Under the pieces are notes generated by a model, which worked only from the letters and a program-made list of their open reading frames with translations, made no database searches and was not told the DNA's origin. This document shows positions 10,913 to 22,767 of a DNA stretch of 64,000 bases, one piece after another (positions within the stretch are counted from its first letter, which is position 1; each line of letters begins with the position of its first letter). Source of the stretch: Ceratotherium simum simum (lineage: Eukaryota; Chordata; Mammalia; Perissodactyla; Rhinocerotidae). Where the stretch lies: contig NW_004454193.1 of NCBI RefSeq assembly GCF_000283155.1, positions 4,913,650 to 4,977,649 of the forward strand, read 5' to 3'. A program made the translations under genes and the position numbers.

Positions 10913-12130
10913 TATAGGCTAGAAGTTTACAGAGCGTTTATTTATCCTCAACTCTCAATTTGTTCTCCATCAACAATAGAAAATATTTTGTTTAGAAATG
11001 ATAAGATAGATCTCAGGAAACTATACTTGTGGACCATAGGAAAATCTTAGATTTTGGTGGCCCTTTACCTATCACGGTTTTTTAAAAGAGTTATATCTGA
11101 GCCACCTATGTGTCCAAATTCATTTTGCCATTTCATCTCCTGCTCTCCTTCCTGTTTTTATTTAAGACTATAAAGTTACTTTAGGATAACTGCTGCTGTC
11201 ACCTTTGCCCTTAGCTAATCAAATAGTTTACCTTGAGGGAAGCATTTATCTCCCACTTTCATTATTATTATTTTTGTAGCTGTAAAGATATATATTTTAT
11301 GTCTGCAGAAGGCTGTAACAGTGAAACGAGGTATTGATCTGCTGTATTTAGCAATTTCTCTCCACCTTGCCATCAATAGTGTGTCAGCATCTGTCTGTGC
11401 CGTGGTTGACCTCACAAATAGCTCTTTATGCTCCCATTGGATTCAAATGATATAGTATGCTGAAAACTAAATCAATGAATGATTACAAAGTTTTTAGTAT
11501 TATTTCATGACCCGGAGGCAGCTGGTACTCCTTGCGCTGAACAGTTCAGTACACAATGAATATGATAAAATGTGTGTGTCTGGCTTTTGTTCAGCTGAAA
11601 GGGGGAAAGCAGGGTACTGCTTGGGTTAGCTCATACTTCTTAACTCATGATCTCGAAGCACTTAGGTACCTTGGTGAGGCATTGTGCCTTGCAGAATCAG
11701 ACCTAGAGAAGAGCAATCCCTTCATTTAGCTTTATTCCCTGACTGCCCCCTCCCCGCAACGAGCATGTAGCAATGGTTCTAAAATTCTTTGAGCTATGAG
11801 CATATAGGCTTTGCTTTCATTTACAAAAGAAAGATAAATAAAATTAGATGCTGTGTCACTATATCACTGAGAACCTAACAAAAAGGCACATAGTAAGAGG
11901 AGGGAGAATAACCTTGGTCTGGGTCTAATGGGACTCTTGGCTGCTCTCAACACTTGGAACAAATACTAAGATATAGTTGTTGAGGCCACATTCTCCAGCC
12001 CTCATCCCAGTTGTGGGAGTTCTGCTCACCTCCACTGGTCTGTGGAACCCTGCAATACCAGGGGTCGCTAATTTGACTGCTTGTGAATGTTGCTGAATCC
12101 AGCAACATTTTTTTAAATCTTGCTAAATCT
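10913..12130. other. unassigned sequence
   Basis: No repeat, exon or RNA gene recognised. Confidence 0.4.
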
Positions 12131-12216
12131 TTCATATATACATATATGAAATACATGTACATATATACATATATGAAATACATGTACATATATACATATA
12201 TATATGTATATATGAA
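12131..12216. repeat. AT-rich tandem and palindromic repeat
   Basis: A roughly 36-bp unit made of 'acatatatgaaatacatgta' plus an AT spacer is tandemly repeated. The tract is bounded by inverted TTTCATATATAC and GTATATATGAAA, so it can fold back on itself. A 120-codon minus-strand frame across it encodes low-complexity Tyr/Met/Ile runs and is not a gene. Confidence 0.9.
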
Positions 12217-13317
12217 AGAACCTTTTAGATATTGAAATTTGGGATATGTGAAAAGGTGGGAGGGGGTGATAGTGGGTGAATGGGGAAAGTGGAGCACAGC
12301 AGTTGTCATCCGGATCTTTTGATGATTTGAATCAAATGTATTTCTGAGAAAATGCCATTTTGGTGCATTCCTTTGTCAATCAACCCAGTAGAAAGTTTGA
12401 TAAGGAGTTTCAAGGAATTTATTTATTGATTCATTCCTTGGACATTTCTTATTTTCTTTGTCCTGGGCTAGAGAGATTGGATGTGAGGGCTAGCCCTTCC
12501 TCTTGAGAGTTCTTAAAAAACTGCCATGCTCAGCATTATCAAACCCCAAATGTGTACCTGTCTTATTCCTGCCAACCACAACCATCCCCCCGGCCCCAAG
12601 ATATTTGAAGAGGAGAAATAAAGGATGGGTTGTATGACCACAGGTTGATGTCCGGGACTTCCCCTCTTGTATGTCATCTGCATCAAAGGATGAAGTGGGG
12701 AACCCCTTCATGCAAAGTCACAGAGCAGGAAGGCCTGAGGAGGGAATTTAGCCTAGCCCTCTGAATCGGGGTTGAGAACGACCGAGTCAGCCACCACACC
12801 TTCTTTTTCTTATAGTATAGGCTTTGCTGATAGTTTAATAATTTGAGCATTGGACTTATCCATGTAAAGTTTTTCTTGGGATCTGCCTCTCCTAAATTCT
12901 TGGTTAACTTTTGTTACTCATGAATCTGTGACCGATTAACCAGCTAATCTGTTTTTGAAGCCATTGTTCTGTGTTATCCCTTAGAATATGAGTGCCCTTA
13001 GTTGATTCTGTGGTGTCTAAAGGAGTACTTCTTTTTATTTGTCCTGTATCACTTCACATTAAACTTGAAGGTTTGCAGCCCAGGTCTAAAATAAAAGGAT
13101 TTGGGACGGAAGTTCCTATCTCTGACTTCAGTCTTTGTGGTTTAGTGTACTGTGTATGCCTGAATATGAAGTAAGGCATTTTCCCTCTAAAATTATCCCT
13201 TAGAAAAGAGAAATAATTTCATACTCAAATTCTTATCAAGTCTCTTCTGTTGCAGAATGCTCACTTAGTTACTTTAATTTGAACAACAACATTATTTAAG
13301 TAGTTGTCCCAACAGTG
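12217..13317. other. unassigned sequence
   Basis: No repeat confidently recognised. A possible weak LINE2 relic near 12410-12480 ('tttattgattcattccttgg') is too short to call. Confidence 0.35.
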
Positions 13318-14041
13318 CATGAATAGGTGTGTCTGGTAGTTTCACCACAAGCATCTTTGCTGCAAGTATTTTTGCTGCAGACGTATTTGCTGCGTAACTA
13401 ATTGGCAGTAAGGCAATTTTGCCATAAAAGATAAAATCACGAAAAATAAAAAAAGGACAATTAAAAAGGACATAATGAAACAGGAAAAAATGAGCAATGA
13501 AATTAAAAAGACTTTAAGCAAAATGCAAAATATTTGAATACACTTAAAATGTATGTATGTAGGCAGTACTGTACAAATAACTGATTCTATTTTTCTGTGT
13601 GGACTGTACCTAACTAAGCACTTGTGTTCGTTCCATGGGAAATGTGGGTTCAACTCTATCCTCAAAGAGACCCTTGGCCCTCTTTCTCCTCCAATGTTGT
13701 GTGTTTCAAAATAAGAAACCAGATCTTGGGGCAAATCATCACCATCTGTCAGCTTGATAAAGCCGTCAATAACGTTGCTAACTGGAAGAAATGCTAACTA
13801 TTTTAAGACCACCACTACCGCCACCACCTCTACTCGTGACTGTATAGACCAATATGAGGGTTAGCTAAGATTATATCATATAAAAACGGGAATAACTGCG
13901 AGAAACTTCGTCAATGAAGAAATGAAATGACAAAAAATAAAACAAAACTATGCAAAATTGCCTTATGGCCAATTAGTTATGAGGAAAAATTGCTTATGGC
14001 AAAGATGCTTACGGGGAAACTACCTAGAACCATGAATAGGT
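13318..14041 (-). mobile_element. MuDR-like DNA transposon remnant (Ricksha-like)
   Basis: A 702-bp element (13329-14030) with imperfect terminal inverted repeats: left 13329-13425, right 13951-14030. Both start with '(g)gtagtttc' and carry 'aagcatctttg' and 'taactaattgg' blocks. It is flanked by the 11-bp direct repeat CATGAATAGGT (13318-13328 and 14031-14041), close to the 9-10 bp duplication typical of MuDR elements. The minus strand between the repeats carries a degraded frame (about 13620-13790) with a DDLPQDLVSYFE segment that resembles, from memory, the C-terminal part of FLYWCH-type MULE transposases. It then goes out of frame. The element is inactive. The family name is from memory. 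Confidence 0.75.
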
Positions 14042-16330
14042 ACTTGTGGCTTGAGATGTTTTTCTTGGTTAGAATTACATATAGTAGTATGAGTTTATAC
14101 ACCATAATTTCTGGGTTTTGCTGAAGAGTGGAAGGTTGAAACATGCTCATACATTACTTAAAATAACTTCTATTTGGCATCTGCAGCTCTGTATTAGAAA
14201 CTAGCTTTGTTCTTGTTGCTAGAGCATGGGGCAGTTAGTTGACCTCTGTCTATACAAGCTTTAATAATGGGATGTGTTGGCTTTGTTCCTTATGGTTGAT
14301 AGGTTGTCTCCCCTCCCCAGGCTGACTTAAGAAAGGCTGGGTGATAGTGATCAGGGCTTAAAAAGTGACTCTAGTGCTGCAGTTGCTGTAGACTAACACC
14401 TTTATATAAGGTTCATTTTCAAGGTCATACCACTAAAGGCTGTCTCTGGTGAGGGCCACTTATGGCTCTGTTTTTTGTGGATAGAAATCCTATTGTTGGT
14501 GAAAAGGGTGTAAGAAGACCTGTCCAACTTAGTTCTTGATTCTAGTCAGTCAGTTTTACTGACAATCATATAGATTCTAAATAAGATGAGACATTTCTTT
14601 TTACTCAGTAAAGAGAAAGAAGAAATCTCTTTGTTAATATATGTTAATACACATATCTGAGTGGGATCATGTGATTTCCACTGCATAAAAAAGCAATAAG
14701 ATGTCAGACCTAGAATTGTAGAGGTATTTGTGTCCTATGCTAAACTCTGAATCATTTGTCAACTACATTCTTATAAACAGACTCAAGAAAATTATAAAAT
14801 GTATTGATAAATTACCTGTGTACTTAAAATTATATTCCTTTCATTAAATAAAATTCTACATATATGTATAGTTATATTCTGATGCTCTTATAGTAATATG
14901 AAATATTAAGATGAAATGATTCCTTTTTAAGATTATTTTCTTTTGTAGACACTTAGGAACTTTCCTAGAAAACTGACACGTGGGTTCTTCTTTGCTATTT
15001 TGAATTATGTACATTATTAGAAACTCCCTAAAGAAGAATAAATTAATTTTGCATTTTCTTTCCTTTTTTTAGGATCCAAGAATGTGTATGTGTCTGAGGC
15101 TACGTATGTGTCTAAAAGCATAGCATGCTTAAAACCATGGCTGAAGAGTTATGCTTAACTGTATACTTTGCATGCATTTGTGATTTGAAATAGGAAAAAA
15201 AGTCAAATCGGAGACAGCTTGAATGGCATGCTGTCAGTTTGGAGCTTCATGAATTGGCAACAGTCTCATTTAGGACCTTCAGATGTGTCTCTGCCTGGAC
15301 AGAATGAGAACGTTTTGCATGTTCTGGAGGAGACAGCCACTCCTTGCTGCTTCACAATAGGCAGTGGTGCATGACAGTTGCCCTTCATTGCTGGCTTCTT
15401 GGAGCTTAACCTCTGACCCTCCACTTAGTCGCTGCGCAGCAGTTGGAGCAGGTTGGAGATGTTGGTGAATGACGGGCATTGGCCTGCAACGTGCTTGTCA
15501 TTATTTGACTGTCAAAAGGAGCCTGCCATTGGTTTCCATCAAGGTTTGAAACCTCTGTGCAGCAGTCCATACAGCTTAACTTCCAGGGCTGTCAACAGCG
15601 TGATCAAATGTGCATAAGAAATCAGAGTGCTGAGTATATCTTCAATCAGGAGAAAGGAACTTTTTCCCTGTTCTTTTCTCTCTTTCTCTCTCTTTTTTTA
15701 TTTTTCTTTTGGTTAAATATATTCAGATGACTTTCACAGGGCCAAGAGGTTGAATCTGTTGCCACGGTGGAAAAAGTGAACTGTTGTCTCGTGTGGTCTG
15801 ATTTTCAGATAGCACAATGTAGATCTGAGCAGCTCTGCCAGTTAAGCTCTCAGACCTGTCTTGCGTATTCTTTCAGCTCTCAGCCATTGGTTTAAGGGAC
15901 GAGGTGCTAGCCCAGTTACCTGGGGTTAGCTGACAGGATGAAACGTTGACTTTGGTCTTTATGTAATGTGGCAAAGGGATGGAGAGGTCAGTTTATATGA
16001 TTTGTGAAGCAGGAACTGAAATTTAAAATAAATAATGAAGGGGAGATATTGGTGATGTATGATTATTATCTCATTTATGACATTTTTTTCTCATAGTAAA
16101 GAAGTTCAAACACAGGGAGTTTAATTGGCTGTGATCAAATCTTAGAAACTTCAGAGTTCATTCTTAGGCAATATATTTCTTAGATATAGAAAAATATGAT
16201 CATGAAAGTCGTCTTTTCTTATAAATTTGAAACGTGGAATTAAAAAGCATCCTGAAGTGGAGAAGGATGAGGGAAAGCCAAACAGTATTCTTGAAGTATG
16301 TGAAAAGTTGTGGTAACTAAACTTGGTTTG
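14042..16330. other. repeat-poor block
   Basis: About 2.3 kb without a confident repeat apart from a pyrimidine tract at about 15669-15705. The 15180-15640 part is balanced in composition and looks like a conserved non-coding candidate. No open frame is convincing. Confidence 0.4.
15180..15640. promoter_or_regulatory. candidate conserved non-coding element
   Basis: Repeat-free sequence of higher complexity than its flanks ('gcttcatgaattggcaacag', 'gggctgtcaacagcgtgatc'), with several TGACAG-like and CATTG/ATTGG cores. Inference from texture only. Confidence 0.3.
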
Positions 16331-16334
16331 CTTC

Positions 16335-16545
16335 TAGCGTTGTGTAGTGGATGGGGGCGGGAATCCGGAAGCCTGAGTTATAGTTTTGTTTCTTCCATTT
16401 TTCAGCCGGGTCACCTTGGGTAGGTCAGTTAACCCCCCAGTCTCAGTTTCTTCATAGGCAAAAATAGGAATAGTAATGTTGGTGAGGATGAAAGGAGATC
16501 CTGTTTGAAAAGTACTCGCCTTTGTGTGGTACTCTAGGTTCTCCT
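16335..16545 (+). repeat. MIR SINE
   Basis: MIR order is visible: 'gtgtagtggatgggggcggg', 'cagccgggtcaccttgggta', 'gtctcagtttcttcatagg' and 'ataggaatagtaatgttgg'. Confidence 0.85.
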
Positions 16546-16784
16546 TTGGCACTTACTTATCCCCCTTTTTGTGCTTTTCTTAGCAGGAAAGGCTAATTAA
16601 ATAGTCATAAGGCAATGCTTGGGCGAATAAACTATCCTAGAACTCAAAACAGTCAATCTTTGTGTTTCAACTCTTTTCTCCCCCCATATTACTGACTTTA
16701 GTGCATAATATCCCATTCTAGTAAGCACTCAAACCACAAATCTGAGTGGCCTGCCTGTCGTCTTCCTCCTTCCCTCCCTCCTAG

Positions 16785-17066
16785 TCATTCATTCATTTGC
16801 TCCCTCAACAAGTATTTTTTGAGCTCTTAGTGTGTGCCAGGGTCTGTTCTAAGTTCTGGAGCTCAGATTCTGTAGGGAGAGACAGAAAATAAACAAGTAA
16901 ACAAACACCTACTTTTTGGTAGTTCTAAATGCTATGAAGAAGAAGAAAGCAGGGTGAGAGGAACAGCACTTGGGTTGTCAGGCAAGAGCTCTCAGTGGAG
17001 GTGTCTTTCTAGCAGAGAACTGCCTGAGGTGGGGTGGGGGGAGCCCTGGGAAGATGGGAAGAGGGG
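16785..17066 (-). repeat. LINE2 fragment, antisense, with G-rich end
   Basis: Antisense LINE2: 'attcattcatttgctccctc', 'gtgtgccagggtctgttcta', 'gagagacagaaaataaacaa', then a 'gtgaggaagctgcc'-like segment. The end (17031-17066) has four G-runs separated by loops of 1, 6 and 5 bases and could form a G-quadruplex. Confidence 0.85.
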
Positions 17067-17149
17067 CTTCCGGAGGAAAGGGGGCAGCACTTCTCTCTTC
17101 TGCTTTTTGTCCCGTTGGTCACCAAGTTCTGGCCTCTGTCCTAACGTCT

Positions 17150-17800
17150 TTCCTTCTTTCATCTCTTCATCTTCATGCCGGTCTTGTGTTCAGGCCCTTT
17201 TTATTTCCTTAGGCTCTCAGCCTGGGCTTTCCCTTCCATCAAGTTCTTCCTTGCCATCTTTAAAAATGGAAAGTGACCATGTCACTCCACTGTTTACAAT
17301 TTCTCAGAGATTTGCCACTGGCTACGTGTTAAAATTCAGACCCCTAGGCTTGCCATCTGAGGTTCCTATTGTCTCAGTCTCATTTATTATCTGTGGCTGC
17401 CCCTCTGCCCCCGCCCTCTCACCCCCACAACTTCACACCTGATACTCCTGCTGTGGGAAGTAGGGCCTCCCTGAGCATACGCAGGCCTCTGTGCTCTTAC
17501 GCATGCTTTCTTTCCCTGACTGTTCTCTTCCCACCTCAGTGGCACCTTAGAAACTGAGAAAATGACATCTCTTTCAACAGTTTCCTCAAATGCCACCTCT
17601 TCTGAGACTTCTCTGAATCTGCCATCCTCAGTGTTTCCTGTACTTCCCCAGCTTTTACCTCACTATACCTGTTCATCCGTTTCCTTGACTAGTCTGTGAG
17701 CTCTTTGAAGACAAGGACTGTGTTTTCATTCGTCTCTTGTATTTTCAGTATCTGACATAGTGTCTGGAACAAAACAGACACTCAGTAAACTGTCACCTGT
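17150..17800 (+). repeat. LINE2 fragment, sense
   Basis: Sense LINE2: 'aaagtgaccatgtcactcca', 'agacttctctgaatctgcca', then 'gtgagctctttgaagacaag' and 'acaaaacagacactcagtaa'. It lies head-on to the antisense LINE2 just upstream. A 162-codon frame reaching into it is repeat-derived, not a gene. Confidence 0.88.
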
Positions 17801-18094
17801 TATAGCATAATCCGTAGAAATATTTAGGGACAGATTTATCATGGATTTTAAATATAGAGTGGGTATATACTTTTTGAAGAGCTCTTTGGTCAAAACATTC
17901 CATGATTGTTAATGGGACTTCTTCCCTTAGGCCTGGGTCAGATAACCAAGATCATATTAAAAGGAAAAAAGGATGGAGCATGAACACGTTAGAAAACAAA
18001 AATATTATATCAACTTCCCAGTAATTACAATAATACCAGGTGATAGTGTCAGTGAGCAAGTTAGCTCCAGCTAAACTTCTATCTTGCCTTTTTT

Positions 18095-18343
18095 GTCTTT
18101 TTTTTCTTTTTTGTGAGGAAGATAAGCCATGAGCTAACATCCATGCCAATCCTCCTCTTTTTGCTGAGGAAGACTCACCCTGAGCTAACATCCATGCCGA
18201 TCTTCTTCCACTTTATGTGGGACGCCGCCACAGCATGGCCTGACAAGTGGTGTGTGGGTGCGCGCCCGGGATCCGAACCCGTGAACCCCAGGCCGCCAGC
18301 AGCGGAGCGTGCGCACTTAGCCACTATGCCACGTGGCCGGCCG
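18095..18343 (-). mobile_element. ERE2-type SINE, antisense
   Basis: Poly-T, then two body modules ('tgaggaagataagccatgag' and 'tgaggaagactcaccctgag'), 'acgccgccacagcatggcct' and a tRNA-like head ending 'cacgtggccggcc'. It is flanked by a perfect 16-bp target-site duplication, CTATCTTGCCTTTTTT (18079-18094 and 18344-18359). The inverted B-box is 'gggatccgaaccc'. Confidence 0.97.
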
Positions 18344-18519
18344 CTATCTTGCCTTTTTTAAATAATCCAGAGTGTTATGCGTCTTTTGCCCAGGAAGAGA
18401 GTACTGAATATTCCAATTCAGTAAGTAAGTGAATTTTATAATTTATCTATCCATCCATTTATCTTTACATTTTCCAGATGATACTCTATCGAGTTGTCAT
18501 AATTTTTGCATTTTTTATT

Positions 18520-18830
18520 ATATTAGAAGTATTTTAATGCCAAAGCACAGTAGACCCATCATATGGATATAATAATCTATTTAAACAGTTCCCTATTGTT
18601 GACCATTTAGCTTAGTATTTTTATTGCATAAACAATGCTGTGTTGAACCAGTTCATTTAGACATCTTTATATGCATTACTTATTTATTTTTTTAATGAAA
18701 AAATTCCTAGAAATAGAACAAGTAGGTCAGAAGATAGGACTATTTTTTAAGGCCTTTTGATGCATATTGCCAAATTACCTTCTGGAAAAGGTGTATAAAT
18801 CTTTGTCAAGATAAGTTGTAAAAAGCATCT
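18520..18830 (-). repeat. L1M 3' UTR fragment, antisense
   Basis: Antisense L1M 3' region: 'acagttccctattgttgacc', 'attgcataaacaatgctgtg', 'aattcctagaaatagaacaa' and 'atgcatattgccaaattacc'. Confidence 0.85.
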
Positions 18831-21120
18831 TGTTTTATATTGTGTTTCTAGATTACCTGTAAGTGAATTTGGGGTCTCAGTGGGAATTTTAAATGTAAGA
18901 GGTGATCTAGAGGAGAGTTCAGTAATGGCTGTGAAGAGAAGAAGAAAGAAGGTCGAATGAAAGGAAGAACAGCAGAATCTCACGTTTTGCCCTGCTCAGA
19001 TGGTGTGTGGGCTCTGGTGCACTGATGTGCAAACTGGGTCCTGGCATTCCTAGGACTCTGCTGCAGGAGGTGGGGGCCTGGGAATAGCTTGGCTTCTTTG
19101 TATGTATTTTATATGTTTATACTTCAGGGTAAGATTTCTTTCAAATTAATGGTTTAAAACTTAAAAAGTTTCGAAGCCACTGATTAATGGATCTCTAAAT
19201 TCACTAGTACTATTTTCAGACGTGTGATTCAAAATGGATCTTCTTCATGTCTCTGCCGTTTGTTTGAGAAATCAGTGTCCTAATTTGTTGTTCCTTCTTA
19301 AAGGAACCATCTTGCTAGCCCGAATCACAGAGTAGTAACCTCCTGAGTTAGGCATCCCTCCTGCGCTCCACAGCTCTCCTGTTACCTGGTTGAAAGCTGT
19401 GTGGTTAAGGCAGTGTGGTGTCAAATCACTTTCCAGTTCCAACTCCAGGGTAGGACCTGTGAAGTATCTGTTTTAGGCAAGGTAGAGGTTAAGGCACCTT
19501 AAGGGCAGCGACTGCTTATCTCGCTTTTATTAGCGGTGGTGTCAACGTGCACTAAAATGCAATGACCTACTCTCCTTTCTGATAAAAGGAAAATGACCTG
19601 CCTGGCATGGATGGAGAGAGAGGAGCCTGTGGCAGATTACATTGTCACCTCTCATAATAACAGCAGGCATTAAAAGAAACAAAAAGGCCAGCAGATTTCT
19701 GTTTACCCATGGAAATGTTTGACATTTTTGGCTCCTGATGAAATGTGCTGGATGGAGGGGAGGAGGGAGCATTGTAACGTTGGAAGGAATGAATGAGTAA
19801 GGAAAAAAAGGAGTCTGCCTTCATAAGAGAGATTTGAGGACACTAAGGGACTTAAATCGCAGTGCTGCAGCAGTCTGTTGGCAGAGCCCTAAGACCTCAA
19901 ACCCTAGAGGGAGCTCCTCTTCCAGTGTTTTTTATTTAACCTACGTTTATTTAGAGCCAAGATCTCTAACATGGCTTGGCAGACTTCTTTAAAGGTGAGC
20001 TAAATACAGGGCTCCCTGTAGAGTTTATAGTCTAAGAAGATGCCACTGTGGAAACTTAGAGAAATAATTACCCACTCCTCAACGAAGGAGGATTTTCTCC
20101 TCAGTTAAACGTATTTACTTGGATTTGAAGACAGTCTGGGAACTCTTGGAAAAAGTCGTAGTTATTTTGAGATGTTTGGTGTAATTCAAGTCTTTTTTTT
20201 AGGCAGTAATTTTGTGGTTCAATCTGTCATCTTGAAATATGAATTATATGGAAATAACATAAAAAAAATTATATGTGACACTTTTAGGTGTCTCAGAAAA
20301 AGGTTTGAGTTTGTCTCATGTCTACCATGGCAACATTCTTGACTTATTATAAAGAACATTATATAAGAATTTCTTCTAGAATTTTCAATCTTAAAATGTA
20401 ACTTAGTATAGCCAGAATAAAAGAGTTTTATTTTCATGGAAGACTGATTGGAAAGAAGGTAGGAAACACACAACAATAACAGCCATGAAACAACAAAAAC
20501 AGTACTTAAGCCACACGATATAAGCACACAGATTCTACAAAGTGGAAGGTATTTTTGTAAATTTGTTTAACTCCCTAATCTGAATCAACTCATGACAAAC
20601 CATTTTATAAAAAATGTACAAAATGGAAAAATACTAAAGAAGGATTTCTTGCTTTAGTGCTATTGTCAGGTCAAATCTAACAGTGAAGTTCCCTGCCAGA
20701 CCTTTTCTTTCTCCTCGAGACATGAAGTTTTGCACTTGTTAACATAATTTGCAAGTGGTAAAAAAGATGGATAATACCACAACATCAGATTCTGGATTTC
20801 TGGTCTGTTATTTAGGTTTCTTATGAATAAGAGATTCAACCTTTTATTTTTGAAAGGAAGTGATTTGTATTCCTAGCACTGTCTATTCTGTTCTGCATGT
20901 TATGAACCATCTGTACAAAATTTGAGAGGAATAGACATTCTGTGGTGATGTAGGGACTCTTTAATGTTTCCAAAATGACAGTTCTCTTCTCCTAGAATAG
21001 AGTTTAATGTTCACTTGAATGCAAATCCCAAATGTCTATGGCTCAGCTTGGGTGGCCAATATTGCATTAGAGGAGATATGCGTTAAAAGTGTTTTGTGCA
21101 TTTGCTCGGTATGAATTTGA
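18831..21120. other. unassigned sequence
   Basis: No confident repeat. A weak antisense LINE2-like segment is possible at 19940-20060. Frames are short and there is no paired splice or promoter evidence. Confidence 0.35.
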
Positions 21121-21124
21121 TAAA

Positions 21125-21535
21125 CACTGGCTACAAGTAACAGAATTCCCATTTAACAGTGGATTAAACATGACTTTTCTCACATTATTAAGCTGTCTAG
21201 AAGAAGGAAGTTCATCTGGAGCAGTGGCTTAATGATACAGTCAAGGATGCTGGCACTTTCTAGTTTTCTGCTCTGCCATCTTGAGTACATGGACTTTTTG
21301 GTCCATTGGCTTGTAACCTAGTGATCACAAGGTGGTTGCAATGGTGCCAACCATCATGTCCTCATGTAACTGTGCTCAAGGCAGGAAGAAAAGGGTGAGA
21401 AGATAAAAGGGAGTTTTTATGTTAGGAGGATAATTCCCACAGGCCTCCTAGCAGACTCCTCATTATGTCCCGTTGGCCAAATCTGGATTACTTGGCCATT
21501 CCTCTGTGCAGGGGAGGCTGAGAAATCCAGTATCT
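21125..21535 (+). repeat. unclassified old interspersed repeat
   Basis: The 'ctggctacaagtaacagaat' start, the 'gattaaacatgacttttctc' segment and a 'gttggccaaatctggattac' end follow the pattern of a widespread old mammalian repeat that I cannot name. Confidence 0.4.
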
Positions 21536-21557
21536 GGCAAAAGAGAAATGAGATTTC

Positions 21558-21942
21558 CATGTGTTACAGGCTGAATGTTTTTATCTCCTCAGAATTTATA
21601 TGTTGAGGCCCTAACCCCCACTGATAATTGGGGAAGAGGTTTTGGGGAGGTAATTAGGGTTAGATGAGTCATGAGGATGGGGCCCTCATGATGGGATTAG
21701 TGCCCTTATAAGAAAAGAGACGTCAGAGAGCTCACTCTCTCTGTGTGTGCATGCCAAGAAGAGATCATGTGAGCATGCAATGAGATGGGGCTGCCCACAA
21801 GCCAAGAGAAGAAGCCTCAGAATTCTCAGGACCTTGATCTTAGACTTCCCGGCCTCCAGAACTCTGAGAAATAAATTTCTGTTGTTTAAGCCACCCAGTC
21901 TGTAGTATTTCATTATGGCAGCCGGAGCTGACTAAGATGCCA
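21558..21942 (+). repeat. solo MaLR-type LTR (MST/MLT1-like)
   Basis: LTR of an old ERVL-MaLR retrotransposon. The order is TGTTACAGGCTGAATG, 'aatttatatgttgaggccct', 'gtgcccttataagaaaagag', 'acttcccggcctccagaact', the polyadenylation region 'gagaaataaatttctgttgt' and 'aagccacccagtctgtagta'. No internal retroviral sequence is attached, so it is a solo LTR. Four of five flanking bases (CCATG and CCATC) could be the target-site duplication. Confidence 0.9.
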
Positions 21943-22189
21943 TCCCTGGCTTAGAATGCGCGTGATCCAGTCCTTGGAATTGTGCTCGTTGCTGCCCTAC
22001 TAGCAGGGGAGGAGAGGGAGGAGCTGGTGAGTAGGTGGCCAGTGGTTCCTGCCACCCTCAAGGTATGACTGGAAATGGGATTTTTATGTTTTATTCCAGA
22101 ATGACTAAGGAATGTGGCCTTTGTTACCGTATAATATAACCTTTTGAGACAAATACATATAAAACCAGGATTGGAACTTCGAATCATTT

Positions 22190-22475
22190 ATTCTACACAT
22201 TTACTTAGTAATTTCAGTATTCCAGCTTGTTGCTGAAAGCTGAGGATATTGCAGTGAATAAGATGACAGTCCCTGAACTCATAGGTCTTATAGACAAGTA
22301 GGACAGAGAGATTAGGAAATAGACAGTTTCAAAATAGTGGTATAAGTGCTTAGAGTGGGGAAAGTACAGTTTGTGGTGCAGTGAGTGGAAAACGACTAAC
22401 ACAGACTCGGGGGTCAGGAAAGGCCTCTTGGTGGAGGGCACATCTTCACCCGAGTCCTGAGGCGGGACTCTGCTC
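22190..22475 (-). repeat. LINE2 fragment, antisense
   Basis: Antisense LINE2: 'attgcagtgaataagatgac', 'cctgaactcataggtcttat', 'ggtataagtgcttagagtgg' and 'ggtcaggaaaggcctcttgg'. Confidence 0.88.
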
Positions 22476-22611
22476 ATCTCAGAAAATGATCAATTGACTA
22501 CCCTCTTTTTGTTTAGCTACTCTTGGAAATCAAGGCAAAAACAAGTCTGCTCTTCATGTGGAAACAGTGGTAATTTGAGAGTTCCCTGTACTTCTTGGAG
22601 TGGGTAATGGA

Positions 22612-22762
22612 AGCGGCATAGCACAGTGTAAATGGCGTTGCCTTTCAAGCCAGACAGATAAAAGTTTCTGCTTCTAACTAGCTGTATTAGAAACAGGGTT
22701 TCCCTGAGCCTCAGTTTCTTATTTTATAAAATGAAAACACATCGCTGTGTGGATGCCATAGT
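22612..22762 (+). repeat. MIR SINE, sense
   Basis: MIR 5' and core: 'ggcatagcacagtgtaaatg', 'agccagacagataaaagttt', 'gagcctcagtttcttatttt'. It stops near the end of the core. Confidence 0.8.
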
Positions 22763-22767
22763 AGAAA

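Noticed and set aside
11947..12309. 120-codon minus-strand frame with repeated Tyr/Met/Ile
   Set aside because: Translation of the AT tandem repeat.
16954..17442. 162-codon plus-strand frame, the longest in the window
   Set aside because: It spans an antisense and a sense LINE2 fragment, so it is a chance frame in repeats.
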